Shown: positions 15,249 through 23,232 of the stretch, in pieces
Position numbering within the stretch: the first letter of the stretch is position 1
Layout of the letters: every line of letters starts with the position of its first letter
From: Anaerolineae bacterium
Lineage (GTDB): Bacteria > Chloroflexota > Anaerolineae > Aggregatilineales > Phototrophicaceae
Assembly: GCA_022843745.1 (NCBI GenBank)
Contig: JALHNB010000056.1
Coordinates: 1 to 44,871, forward strand
Length of the DNA: 44,871 nucleotides
Direction: 5' to 3'
Position numbers and translations under genes: made by a program
The notes under the pieces: generated by a model
Database searches by the model: none
What the model was told of the DNA's origin: nothing
What the model saw: the letters and a program-made list of their open reading frames with translations, nothing else

Positions 15249-18200
15249 TTAGGCGCGTTTGACACCTAATGACAATTTCTCACCGTCGATGTCAAAATCT
15301 TCACGATGGAAACCGTCACTTGGCTCAGATTTCACCAGCGTTTCGCCCAACGTCTCGGAACGAATGTAATCGGCGAACTGTTCCACTGCCTGTGCTACTT
15401 TATCACTGGCAGTGTAGGTGATATGGATCATATCGCTGATGTTAAAATCGGCCTTCTTACGCATATCCTGGACACGGCGAATGACTTCACGCGCCAACCC
15501 TTCGCTGACCAATTCCGGTGTCAGGCGGGTATCCAGCACAGCGACATAGCCTGCGTCCTCGGCTGCCGAGTAACCCGGCATCACCTCGCGCAGCACCTTA
15601 ACTTCGACTTCCTCCGGTGTCACCTCGAAGGATTCGCCATCCAGCACAACCGTCGCATTTTCGCCACGAAGAAGCGTTTCAGCGTAGGGACGGATTGATT
15701 CCTGTGACCCTTCTCGCAAAGCGGCCTGGACCCGCCGGAAGTTATCGCCAAATTTCTTGCCGAGCAAGCGCGGGATCGGATTGAGATTGTAGACCGTTTT
15801 CACGCGGCTTTTGGCATCTTCGGCAGTCAATACCCCTACCGACTTCACATTCAGTTCGCCCCTGATAAGCGTTGCAAGGCTGCTGACAACTGCGGCCTCG
15901 GCAGCATCGCGGGTGGCATATTCCACCGATGCCAACGGCTGACGAACGCCCATTCTGACACTTTCACGGGCAGCGCGGCCCATGCTGACCAAACGCTGCG
16001 CCAGACGCATATCGTTGATGGCTTTCTCGTCGATCAGCGCGGGATCAAACTCCGGCCATTCCACCAGATGCACACTGATCGGCGCGTTGGGATCGACTTC
16101 TGTCACCAGATTGCGATAAAGCGCTTCACTCAGGAACGGCATAGCCGGGGCGATCAATTTAGCAACAGTCACCAAACATTCGTACAACGTAGCATAAGCA
16201 CCAAATTTTTCGCTGTCGCTCTCGGTTTTCCAGAAACGACGACGACTCAGGCGCACATACCAATTGCTCAACGCCTCCACAAATACCTGGATCGGACGTG
16301 TAGCATTGGGAACATCATAGGCCTCGTATGCTTCGGTCACTTCTTTGACCAATTGGTGCAATTCTGCCAATACCCATTGATCCAGCGGGTCGCGCTCGTC
16401 AACAGGTGGCTGTGGGCTGCTCGGTGTCCAGCCATCCAGATTGGCATAAGTGACGAAGAAGCTGTAGGTATTCCACAAGGTTGACCAGAACTTTTTGACA
16501 ACCTCACCAACTAAATCCGCCGAAAAACGCCGTGAGTCGCCGGGAGGGCCAGATGTATAGAGATACCAGCGGAACGCATCCGCGCCGTGAGCATCCAGCA
16601 CCGACCAGGGATCAACGATATTGCCCTTGCTCTTGGACATTTTCTGGCCTTCGCCGTCGAGGATATGTCCCAGGCAGATCACATTTTTGTAACTGACTTC
16701 TTCAAACAGCATCGTGCTGATGGCGTGCAGGCTGTAGAACCAGCCGCGCGTCTGGTCAATCGCTTCGCAGATGTAGTCTGCGGGGAACTGTTCTTCGAAC
16801 ATATCCTTATTGGCGTAAGGATAGCCCCATTGAGCGATAGGCATCGCGCCGCTGTCGAACCACACGTCGATCAATTCCGGCACACGGCGCATCGTCCCGC
16901 CCTTCCCATTCGGATTCGGGAAGGTGATTTCGTCCACATAAGGGCGATGCAAATCCAGTTCAGACAGATCGCGTCCGGCAAGGCTGCTCAATTCTTCGAC
17001 CCCACCGACGCACAACGTTTCGCCCGTTTTGTCATCCACCCATACGGGCAGCGGTGTTCCCCAGAATCGTTCACGTCCCAGCGCCCAGTCCTTGACATCA
17101 TCGAGCCAGTTACCGAAACGCCCATCCTTGATGTGATTGGGTACCCAGTTAATCTCCTGATTGAGCTGAACCAGCTTGTCGCGATAGGCTGTCGTGCGCA
17201 GGAACCAGCTATCACGCGCGAAATACAGCAGCGGCGTATGGCAACGCCAGCAAAACGGGTAGCTGTGTTCATAAAGCTGCGATTTATACAGCAGGCCGCG
17301 CGTTTTCAGATCACGCGAGATTTCGGGATCAGCATCTTTCACCCACATGCCGCGAAATTCGGTTACAGCGTCGATAAATGACCCATCTGTTGCAACCGTT
17401 TGAAGCACAGGCAGATTGTTCTTCTTGCTTACTTCCATATCGTCCGCGCCATAAGCCGGGGCGAGATGAACGATGCCCGTTCCGTCTGACGTGCTGACAA
17501 AATCGCCCGCCACGACATAGGCATAGTCTTTTTCAACGGGCAGGAACGTATAGAGCGGGCTGTAATGCTCACCCACCAAATCCTTGCCTTTAAAACGCTT
17601 GACGACCTTGTAGTTTTCCGGGTGGATCAGCACCTTCTCGACCAGATCGGCGGCAAGGATCAGATTTTCAGTACCGTCACCATTCGGGCCTTCGACCTGA
17701 ACGTAGTCGATTTTTTCGCCGACTGCCAGCGCCACATTGGCCGGGAGCGTCCAGGGTGTGGTCGTCCACGCCAGGAAATAAACACCGGGTTTATCCCGCA
17801 GCGGGAAGCGGACGAATACGCTGGGGTCTTTCACGTCCTCATAGCCCAGCGACACTTCGTGGCTGCTGAGAGGCGTACCGCAGCGTGCGCAGTAGGGAAC
17901 GACCTTTAGACCCTTATAGAGCAAGTCTTTTTGCCAGAACTGCTTGAGAATCCACCAGACGCTCTGGATGTAATCATTGGTGAAGGTGACATATGGGTTG
18001 TCGAGATCGGCCCAATACGCCGTGCGCTCGGTCAGCTTTTCCCAATCGCCGATATAGCGCAAGACGCTTTCCTTGCACTTCTTATTGAAGGCGGCGATGC
18101 CATATTCTTCGATCTCATGCTTATGCTTGATGCCGAGTTCTTTTTCGACTTCGATCTCGACGGGCAAGCCGTGTGTATCCCAACCGCTCCGGCGCAGGCT

Positions 18201-18434
18201 GTAATAACCGCGCATGGTCTTATAGCGGGGGAACATATCTTTAAACGAACGCGCGAGGACATGATGGCTACCGGGGCGACCATTCGCAGTCGGCGGGCCT
18301 TCGAAAAACACATAGGTCGGGCGACCCTTGCGTTCTTCCATCGTGCGCTGGAAGATTCGATTCAATTGCCAGAAACTGAGCTGATCGCGCTCCAATTTCT
18401 GGATGTCTACTTTCGGGTTTACTGCCTTGAACAT
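15249..18434 (-). CDS. ileS: Isoleucyl-tRNA synthetase, IleRS2-like, with GXHH signature
   Basis: 1061 aa from ATG 18434, which has GGAG 6 nt upstream and gives the usual MFKAVNPKVD start; an in-frame ATG at 18470 has no Shine-Dalgarno. Charges tRNA-Ile with isoleucine in the cytosol. The Rossmann core carries GPPTANGRPGSHH, so the class I HXGH motif reads G55-S-H-H58, with first and third residues swapped. KMSKS is intact at 598-602 (KMSKSKGNI). The editing CP1 domain (TTTPWTLPANVAL, with the threonine-rich patch) and the Cys-pair insertion CWRCHTPLLYF are present, and a long C-terminal anticodon domain fits the IleRS2 (eukaryote-like) type. No second ileS is seen in the window, so this may be the housekeeping enzyme. 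It ends with a terminator and has a long leader with a small upstream ORF. Confidence 0.95.
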   Translation of the reverse strand: MFKAVNPKVDIQKLERDQLSFWQLNRIFQRTMEERKGRPTYVFFEGPPTANGRPGSHHVLARSFKDMFPRYKTMRGYYSLRRSGWDTHGLPVEIEVEKELGIKHKHEIEEYGIAAFNKKCKESVLRYIGDWEKLTERTAYWADLDNPYVTFTNDYIQSVWWILKQFWQKDLLYKGLKVVPYCARCGTPLSSHEVSLGYEDVKDPSVFVRFPLRDKPGVYFLAWTTTPWTLPANVALAVGEKIDYVQVEGPNGDGTENLILAADLVEKVLIHPENYKVVKRFKGKDLVGEHYSPLYTFLPVEKDYAYVVAGDFVSTSDGTGIVHLAPAYGADDMEVSKKNNLPVLQTVATDGSFIDAVTEFRGMWVKDADPEISRDLKTRGLLYKSQLYEHSYPFCWRCHTPLLYFARDSWFLRTTAYRDKLVQLNQEINWVPNHIKDGRFGNWLDDVKDWALGRERFWGTPLPVWVDDKTGETLCVGGVEELSSLAGRDLSELDLHRPYVDEITFPNPNGKGGTMRRVPELIDVWFDSGAMPIAQWGYPYANKDMFEEQFPADYICEAIDQTRGWFYSLHAISTMLFEEVSYKNVICLGHILDGEGQKMSKSKGNIVDPWSVLDAHGADAFRWYLYTSGPPGDSRRFSADLVGEVVKKFWSTLWNTYSFFVTYANLDGWTPSSPQPPVDERDPLDQWVLAELHQLVKEVTEAYEAYDVPNATRPIQVFVEALSNWYVRLSRRRFWKTESDSEKFGAYATLYECLVTVAKLIAPAMPFLSEALYRNLVTEVDPNAPISVHLVEWPEFDPALIDEKAINDMRLAQRLVSMGRAARESVRMGVRQPLASVEYATRDAAEAAVVSSLATLIRGELNVKSVGVLTAEDAKSRVKTVYNLNPIPRLLGKKFGDNFRRVQAALREGSQESIRPYAETLLRGENATVVLDGESFEVTPEEVEVKVLREVMPGYSAAEDAGYVAVLDTRLTPELVSEGLAREVIRRVQDMRKKADFNISDMIHITYTASDKVAQAVEQFADYIRSETLGETLVKSEPSDGFHREDFDIDGEKLSLGVKRA

Positions 18435-18479
18435 GACATTCTCCATAGTCTGATTAATAGATCGGATCATTCAGGGTCG

Positions 18480-18542
18480 TTAGTGATCTATTCGAACCAG
18501 ACTGGCAATAACCCGCAATGTGAGCAAGTGCCTCACCATCAC
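18480..18542 (-). CDS. Candidate ileS leader peptide (20 codons)
   Basis: A short ORF starts at GTG 18542 (or ATG 18539) 7 (or 10) nt after a perfect AGGAGG (18555-18550) and stops at TAA 18482-18480, 45 nt before the chosen ileS start. The peptide reads MMVRHLLTLRVIASLVRIDH. It is rich in Leu, Val and Arg and has two Ile codons, ATT and the often rare ATA, in its second half. The Shine-Dalgarno is the best in the whole minus-strand region, better than that of ileS itself. A translated leader that couples ribosome progress to ileS expression is an inference; a chance ORF is possible because it is so short. Confidence 0.4.
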   Translation of the reverse strand: MMVRHLLTLRVIASLVRIDH

Positions 18543-18574
18543 GGTTACACCTCCTCGCAATAAGCGATTAAAAA

Positions 18575-18607
18575 TAGCTTTTAGCTGTTAGTCGTTAGCT
18601 TTTAGCT
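18575..18607. repeat. 12-bp direct repeat in the ileS leader
   Basis: TAGCTTTTAGCT occurs at 18575-18586 and again, identical, at 18596-18607, with a 9-bp gap. Each copy is nearly palindromic (AGCT at both ends), so the pair could also form alternative stems in RNA. Confidence 0.6.
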
Positions 18608-18660
18608 TAATGCAAATACGAAAATGCAAACATAGGGGTCTTACCCGAATGCACAAACGC

Positions 18661-18682
18661 AAAAGCACGGAAATTCCCGTGC
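18661..18682 (-). terminator. Probable terminator of the TPR operon
   Basis: GCACGG and CCGTGC pair around a 6-nt loop (18665-18682). On the minus strand the hairpin is followed by TTTTGCGTTT. It lies 88 bp past the last operon gene (stop at 18770). The stem is short, so the call is moderate. Confidence 0.5.
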
Positions 18683-18769
18683 CGCCTTGTTTTTAAATTC
18701 GATGCCAAAAGCTCGTGCCTAAATTATGGCTGAAATTGGGTGATTTCGGTAGGGCAAATAATTAGGGGT

Positions 18770-19288
18770 TTATGGATTTTCCGCGAAGCCTTCGGAGGGA
18801 TTTTCCGGCGGCAGCGCACCTGACCACGAAATTTCGCGTGAAAGTTCAACGTGAGTCTGACCGCCGTCGGCATGTCCAGCGCTTATAATTGCCCGCCAGC
18901 GCATCGCAAAAATCGAGAAGGTCATATCCGCTGAACAGGTCGCTACAGGCTGCCAGCCACCGCCAGCACGTGGCGCGAGCTTCTGGTCGTCAAAACACCA
19001 TACTGGCTCAACAACGCAGATACCGTCGTTTTCGTAATAAAAACTCACGACTTCACAGGCATTCATGTCGCTGCCATAGACCCATTCATCAATGCCATGT
19101 TCCACGCTGACGTGGGATAACTGCTGTGCGCCTGTGGGTAGAGGCGGTTCTGGCGGCGATAAAATTGCAACCAGAACGCCGATCACCTGTGTTCCGATAA
19201 CCAGCGCCAGAACCAATATCACCCCCAGCAAAACTAACAGCCAGGGGAATTTGCGGCTGGATTCATCAGGGCTGCCAGCGCTGGTCAT
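18770..19288 (-). CDS. Single-span membrane protein, unknown (operon gene 6)
   Basis: 172 aa: a short Ser/Lys-rich cytosolic head, one membrane segment at about 15-42, then an extracytoplasmic domain with several Cys (NACEVV, GICVVEPVWCFDD, VATCSAD) that could form disulfides. No family recognised. It overlaps the upstream gene by 23 bp, so the two are translationally linked. Both small proteins share the layout of an N-terminal anchor followed by an LS-x-VS ... EV-x-x-YY pattern, suggesting distant homology. Last gene of the six-gene operon. Confidence 0.6.
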   Translation of the reverse strand: MTSAGSPDESSRKFPWLLVLLGVILVLALVIGTQVIGVLVAILSPPEPPLPTGAQQLSHVSVEHGIDEWVYGSDMNACEVVSFYYENDGICVVEPVWCFDDQKLAPRAGGGWQPVATCSADMTFSIFAMRWRAIISAGHADGGQTHVELSREISWSGALPPENPSEGFAENP

Positions 19289-19772
19289 GTGAAATCACAG
19301 TCATGCCCAATGAATTCAACTCTGGATCATCACTGGCCACGCCGGGTTGAATCTTGACCACAGTCGTTTGGTTTGCATTCAGGCCGCTGCGCTCGAACAG
19401 GCACGTGATTTCATAAGGTACAACGCCGGGGCGATTTGAATCCGGGAAATCACCCGCGCTAGGATTGCGCTTGCATTGTTCCTCGCTGTTACCATACAAC
19501 TCGTTTAATTTTTGTTGGTAATAAGCCGCAACTTCTTCAGGGGTTGCGCCCTCTACCCGGTAGAACAGGGTACGACTTACCCGTGATAATTCATCCTGTC
19601 CCCAATCTTCAGCATTAGGATAGGGAGCAACGTCAAGTGGTGACTTAAATGAATTCTGGTCAACCTGAAAAGCTGCGATTCCCCCTACAACAAATATAAT
19701 GCCGACGACAGCGGCGATTGTCCCCACACGGACGACAGAAATTTTGCCATCTCGACCCAACATGAAAGACAT
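19266..19772 (-). CDS. Single-span membrane protein, unknown (operon gene 5)
   Basis: 168 aa with one membrane segment at about 15-36 and an extracytoplasmic domain containing LSRVSRTLFYRVEGATPEEV and two Cys (EEQCKRN, EITCLF). The VEGATPEEVAAYYQQKL stretch reads like a helix presented after the anchor. No family recognised. It lies 3 bp after the TPR gene upstream and overlaps the next gene by 23 bp, so it belongs to the same operon. Its arrangement resembles that of the neighbouring 172-aa protein. It could bind peptides or envelope polymers alongside the TPR proteins, but there is no direct evidence for that. Confidence 0.6.
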   Translation of the reverse strand: MSFMLGRDGKISVVRVGTIAAVVGIIFVVGGIAAFQVDQNSFKSPLDVAPYPNAEDWGQDELSRVSRTLFYRVEGATPEEVAAYYQQKLNELYGNSEEQCKRNPSAGDFPDSNRPGVVPYEITCLFERSGLNANQTTVVKIQPGVASDDPELNSLGMTVISHDQRWQP

Positions 19773-19775
19773 CGG

Positions 19776-20564
19776 TTATCTCTCCCTCATGAATGCTTGC
19801 ATTGCGCGTATATCATCAGCTAAATTTTGACCATATTCAGTATGGTCGTAGCGTTCAGCGTTGGCTTCCCAATACGGTAAGCCTTGCTCCAACAGCGCGA
19901 GCGCCGGGACGCTCCCTTCCCCCAGCCGGTATAGTAAATATTCAGCCATTAAGCGGCGATGTGGCTCCTGGGATGATGGTAAAGCAGCCTGCAACATCTG
20001 GCGTGCTTCTTCCGTTTCCCCTGCTCGATACAATGCCTCGCCTGCATCCAACTGCACGATGGGCGGCGCACCAACCGTGAGCGCCTGACGGATGGTTTCT
20101 GCCGCTTCGGTGTAATTTCCCTGTACAAGCAGTGTACGCCCAAAACCGTAAAGAGGAAAATGGTGATTTGGTTGGAGCATCAATGCTTCACGCAAAACAG
20201 TTTCGCTCTGGTCGAGGTTGCCAAGCTGCCGATGGGCATTTCCAAGCAGCGTTAAGGCGCGTACATCGGCTTTACCTGCTTCGCGCAGTTTTTCCAGAAT
20301 TTCACACGCTGCTTCAAAATCTTCGTCCAGATAATAGCGCTGTGCCTTCGTAAATGGCGTGACCATGCCACGATTCGCCCACATGGCAATAATCTGGATG
20401 GCGATCACGAGGCCAAAAAGCCCGATCATCGCGGGCAGGCGGGACTCAAAGGGGCCAAAAATGATAAACAGGATGTCGATGATGAGGAGTAAAATCGCCA
20501 GTATCAGAGCCGCGCGTGAAGTCCGATCCCATGTGCGCAGCATATTCAAAATTCGTCCGGTCAT
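19776..20564 (-). CDS. Membrane-anchored TPR protein (operon gene 4)
   Basis: 262 aa. Two adjacent hydrophobic segments (about 15-37 and 41-60) form a hairpin anchor; the rest (about 70-235) is a run of tetratricopeptide repeats, for example ALTLLGNAHRQLGNLDQSE with the usual A-x-x-x-Y/F and P positions such as LMLQPNHHFPLYGFGRTL. TPR domains bind other proteins and act as scaffolds. The soluble part follows two membrane segments, so by the positive-inside rule it is probably cytosolic. It begins 6 bp after gene 3 ends and gene 5 starts 3 bp after its stop, so it is co-transcribed with them. Confidence 0.75.
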   Translation of the reverse strand: MTGRILNMLRTWDRTSRAALILAILLLIIDILFIIFGPFESRLPAMIGLFGLVIAIQIIAMWANRGMVTPFTKAQRYYLDEDFEAACEILEKLREAGKADVRALTLLGNAHRQLGNLDQSETVLREALMLQPNHHFPLYGFGRTLLVQGNYTEAAETIRQALTVGAPPIVQLDAGEALYRAGETEEARQMLQAALPSSQEPHRRLMAEYLLYRLGEGSVPALALLEQGLPYWEANAERYDHTEYGQNLADDIRAMQAFMRER

Positions 20565-20570
20565 ATGCGT

Positions 20571-21449
20571 TTACCCCAGGTTGCCCGCGTCAGCATCGGC
20601 TAATGCTTGCTCAATCGCGGCAATTTCGTAGCGGATCGCCTGTCCATAGGCAGTGCCTTCCAGCGCATTCAAGCCGGATTTCCAGGCCGCCAACCCACCA
20701 CGTGCGCTCATCATCTTGGCGTTAGCCCGCACCGCTTGTTTGATCTCGCCTGCCGCCTGATACGCTTGAGTCAGATGATAGTAGACGCGCACACCATACA
20801 TAGCTGGCATCGCGTGAGTCGCGGCACGTTTGAAGGATTCAAGCGCGGCGGTTTCATCGCCCGCGAAATGTTGCAAAAAGCCTAGTTCTGCCCAAACAAT
20901 CGGTTGATCTGGCGCGAGTTCAAGCGCCCGCATCAATGAGCGTCCAGCCTCGTCGTAGGCCGCTTGCAAGCGATAACCATTGGCGAGGGTAATATAGGCA
21001 TCGGGGTCATTGGGGAACAGGCGTACTGAGCGATCCGCTGTTGCCTGGGCTTTGGCAAGCTGTCCCGTATAAGCGTAGGCGCTGGTCAGCAGCATCAGGA
21101 CTTCGGCGGTTTCCTTGCCTTCATTGATCGAACGCTCCAGCAGCGGAATGGCCTCGCGAAAATGAAAGGATTCGATGAGTCGATAGGCATCGCCATAACC
21201 TGAACCCTGCCGCCGCGATTGGCGCACCAGCAACCAACCCACCAGGGTGAACCATAATAAAAACATCATTGCTGCCAGACACAATCCACCCAGCGCCAAC
21301 TGGACGACAGGCGACAAACCATCATCCACTGGTAAGCGCTCCCGCGCCGTGACAACCTCAACGACGATGCCACCAATGAACACAAAAACGCCCGCCACGC
21401 CGAGTCCAAACGACACGAACAGAGCCAACCATTGCAGGCGACGGCTCAT
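20571..21449 (-). CDS. Membrane-anchored TPR protein (operon gene 3)
   Basis: 292 aa with two membrane segments (about 7-33 and 49-74) and then tetratricopeptide repeats over about 85-255 (LLTSAYAYTGQLAKAQATAD, AYITLANGYRLQAAYDEA, WAELGFLQHFAGDETAAL, VYYHLTQAYQAAGEIKQA). It overlaps gene 2 by 4 bp (ATGA), a sign of translational coupling. The same anchor-plus-TPR design as genes 2 and 4 suggests that these three paralogous scaffolds arose by duplication and may form one complex. The loop between the two membrane segments is short. No enzymatic domain is visible. Confidence 0.75.
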   Translation of the reverse strand: MSRRLQWLALFVSFGLGVAGVFVFIGGIVVEVVTARERLPVDDGLSPVVQLALGGLCLAAMMFLLWFTLVGWLLVRQSRRQGSGYGDAYRLIESFHFREAIPLLERSINEGKETAEVLMLLTSAYAYTGQLAKAQATADRSVRLFPNDPDAYITLANGYRLQAAYDEAGRSLMRALELAPDQPIVWAELGFLQHFAGDETAALESFKRAATHAMPAMYGVRVYYHLTQAYQAAGEIKQAVRANAKMMSARGGLAAWKSGLNALEGTAYGQAIRYEIAAIEQALADADAGNLG

Positions 21450-22438
21450 CGGGTCATCGCTTTCAGATCAGATTTGCCGTCGATCAAATCCTGCGCGGCC
21501 TGAATATCCGCTTCCAGTACCGCGCGTAAGGTGGCAGCTTCGGGATGTTCGAGCAGATTCTGCCATTCCTCCAGACCGTTTTTATGGCGTTTGATCTGGT
21601 CGATTTCGCGCTCCGCTGTTTCCAGGTCGCCTTTACGAGCATAGGCACGTGCGAGATAGAGATGAATCAGCAGACGATGGCGAATATCCGGCACTTTCAG
21701 TTCCAACGCTTGATTCAAATGTTCAATCGCCACATCCGGCAGCTTGAGGCGGTCTTCGATCATGCCCAGATTATAGGCGGCGACCCATTCCCCCGGCGCG
21801 AGTTCGTAAGCCCGCTGTCCGGCACGCTGCGCCTCGGTAAATTGACCGGATTGCAAAAACACTTCGGCGAGTCCGTTGTAGGCGACAGCCGATTCCGGCG
21901 ACACCTCGATCATTTGGGTGTAATCTTTTTTGGCGCGGTCTAATTTGCCCCACATGCGAAAGACTTCGGCGCGGAAACGATAATAACTTTCGTTGTCCGG
22001 CTCGTCCTTAATCAGAATGTCCATCGACTTGACCGATTCTTCGTACTCGCCTTTGCGCAGGTATTTGATCGCGTCCGTGTATTCTTTGGGGACGCGGCGG
22101 CGGAATAAAAATGCGCCTGCCACGATCCAGCCAACCGCAGCACCGAGCAGCGGCAGCAGCAAATTGGGCAGCACCGTGATGCCGAGCAAAAGCGCCCCAA
22201 TCGACGGCGCGAGAATGCTTGCCCAGCGCAAACGTTCTTCCTGGCGCAGCCGCCCGCCGAAAATGATCGCTGTTCCGACGATGAAAATGACCAGCATGAG
22301 CGTTTGTACGGGTGTCACCCATGTATTTTGTCCACCGACGGCATTCAAAACCAGGCTGATGAGGCCAGTAATGCCGAGCAACAGGATGAATGCCCGCACA
22401 CGCGCCGGGCCGAGGAAAATCTGAATCTGTTTAATCAT
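21446..22438 (-). CDS. Polytopic TPR membrane protein (operon gene 2)
   Basis: 330 aa. Four hydrophobic segments (about 16-35, 43-62, 72-91, 93-111) precede a cytosolic TPR region from about 117 to 285, with repeats such as YYRFRAEVFRMWGKLDRAKK, AYNGLAEVFLQSGQFTEAQR and AYNLGMIEDRLKLPDVAIEH. It overlaps gene 1 by 4 bp and gene 3 by 4 bp. It is the largest of the three TPR anchors. A role as the platform of an envelope-associated assembly is an inference from architecture only; I know of no named system with this exact order. Confidence 0.75.
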   Translation of the reverse strand: MIKQIQIFLGPARVRAFILLLGITGLISLVLNAVGGQNTWVTPVQTLMLVIFIVGTAIIFGGRLRQEERLRWASILAPSIGALLLGITVLPNLLLPLLGAAVGWIVAGAFLFRRRVPKEYTDAIKYLRKGEYEESVKSMDILIKDEPDNESYYRFRAEVFRMWGKLDRAKKDYTQMIEVSPESAVAYNGLAEVFLQSGQFTEAQRAGQRAYELAPGEWVAAYNLGMIEDRLKLPDVAIEHLNQALELKVPDIRHRLLIHLYLARAYARKGDLETAEREIDQIKRHKNGLEEWQNLLEHPEAATLRAVLEADIQAAQDLIDGKSDLKAMTR

Positions 22439-23166
22439 GGCTTCTTAAATTCGGGTCTGCGGGCATATTGGGTCAAAAGTATTGTCAAACCTCTGGTACT
22501 ATCAAGTCGTAAAAGCACATCATGTTCATCGAGCCACGCAACCGGCCATTCTTCCATTATAGGCATCGGGGATTCATAGCCGTGTGCTTCAAACAGTTTT
22601 CCGGTAATGGTGATGTTTCGCTTCTCAATAAAGCGTACAGCATCATAAGTATGGTTGAAACCGCGAAACGCATCGGTGGGCTGGTAAGGTTGATAGGCAT
22701 AAAATGGATTATAGGTGATGATTCGAATGTCCTGCTGCTCTGCTGCGGATTGTCCGATCAAAAAACCTCTGAAAAGTGCTGTTCCGGGAAATATGTGAGT
22801 GCCGGAATCGGCATTCATTTCTTCTATCGGCTGAATTTCCCCGTTGACGATGCGCGTAATCTGCACCCTGTCGTCGATGATGATATAACGCGCTTTCGCC
22901 TGTTTAATGACATCCTGTTGGCTGCCATAAGCATGAAGATCAAAGCGCTCGACACATCTACTGGCATTGAGCCATGCTTCAATTAAGAGACTTCGCCCGT
23001 CGGATTCTCGACCATCAAAATCAACACGAATAATCAGACCATTTCCAGGCTGCTCGTTGATACTCCACGATTCAACCACCCCAACCTGCTTCTCACCTCG
23101 AAAATGATTATATACACCGCTGGCGACAAATTTTTCGTGCGTTGAAACCGGGTGAAGCTGGCGCAT
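22435..23166 (-). CDS. Soluble protein of unknown function (operon gene 1)
   Basis: 243 aa, no signal peptide and no membrane segment. The sequence is rich in beta-strand patterns (VGVVESWSI, GLIIRVDFDGR, ARYIIIDDRVQITRI) and aromatic residues (YNPFYAYQPYQPTDAFRGF). No recognised family. Its stop overlaps the start of the first TPR gene by 4 bp, which makes it the head gene of the six-gene operon. Start supported by synteny rather than by a strong Shine-Dalgarno. It might carry the ligand-sensing or catalytic activity of the system; nothing in the sequence proves either. Confidence 0.55.
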   Translation of the reverse strand: MRQLHPVSTHEKFVASGVYNHFRGEKQVGVVESWSINEQPGNGLIIRVDFDGRESDGRSLLIEAWLNASRCVERFDLHAYGSQQDVIKQAKARYIIIDDRVQITRIVNGEIQPIEEMNADSGTHIFPGTALFRGFLIGQSAAEQQDIRIITYNPFYAYQPYQPTDAFRGFNHTYDAVRFIEKRNITITGKLFEAHGYESPMPIMEEWPVAWLDEHDVLLRLDSTRGLTILLTQYARRPEFKKP

Positions 23167-23206
23167 AATCCTGACTCATACAAAGACGATTCGGTGCGTC
23201 CATAAA

Positions 23207-23230
23207 GAGCGCATCGCGACGCGCCCTACA
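23207..23230. repeat. Imperfect palindrome, copy 3 of the dispersed element
   Basis: On the minus strand it reads TGTAGGGCGCGTCGCGATGC and runs on to GCTC, starting 2-3 bp after the AlaX stop. The GCGC arms and the inner TC/GA pairs match with one mismatch. Its GTAGGG start is shared with copy 1 read in the same sense, and all three copies lie just past a stop codon. Confidence 0.4.
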
Positions 23231-23232
23231 AT

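Larger units (their letters stand above)
18435..18769 (-). promoter_or_regulatory. ileS: ileS leader and promoter region
   Basis: 335 bp between ileS and the TPR operon. Reading toward ileS it holds the terminator hairpin of the operon (18661-18682), a weak promoter candidate (TTGTGC-N16-TATGTT on the minus strand between about 18629 and 18656), two copies of TTTGCATT (18630-18623 and 18616-18609), a 12-bp direct repeat, and a small ORF with a strong Shine-Dalgarno. A hairpin GTGAG-N7-CTCAC (18520-18536) lies inside the small ORF. A T-box was considered and not supported. Confidence 0.5.

Noticed and set aside
18540-18551. T-box-like element in the ileS leader
   Set aside because: GGTGTAACCGTG on the minus strand matches GGTGGAACCGCG at 10 of 12 positions, but the critical UGGN is UGUA, which cannot pair with the tRNA end, and I saw no specifier loop or stem I. 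The match also overlaps the Shine-Dalgarno of the small ORF.
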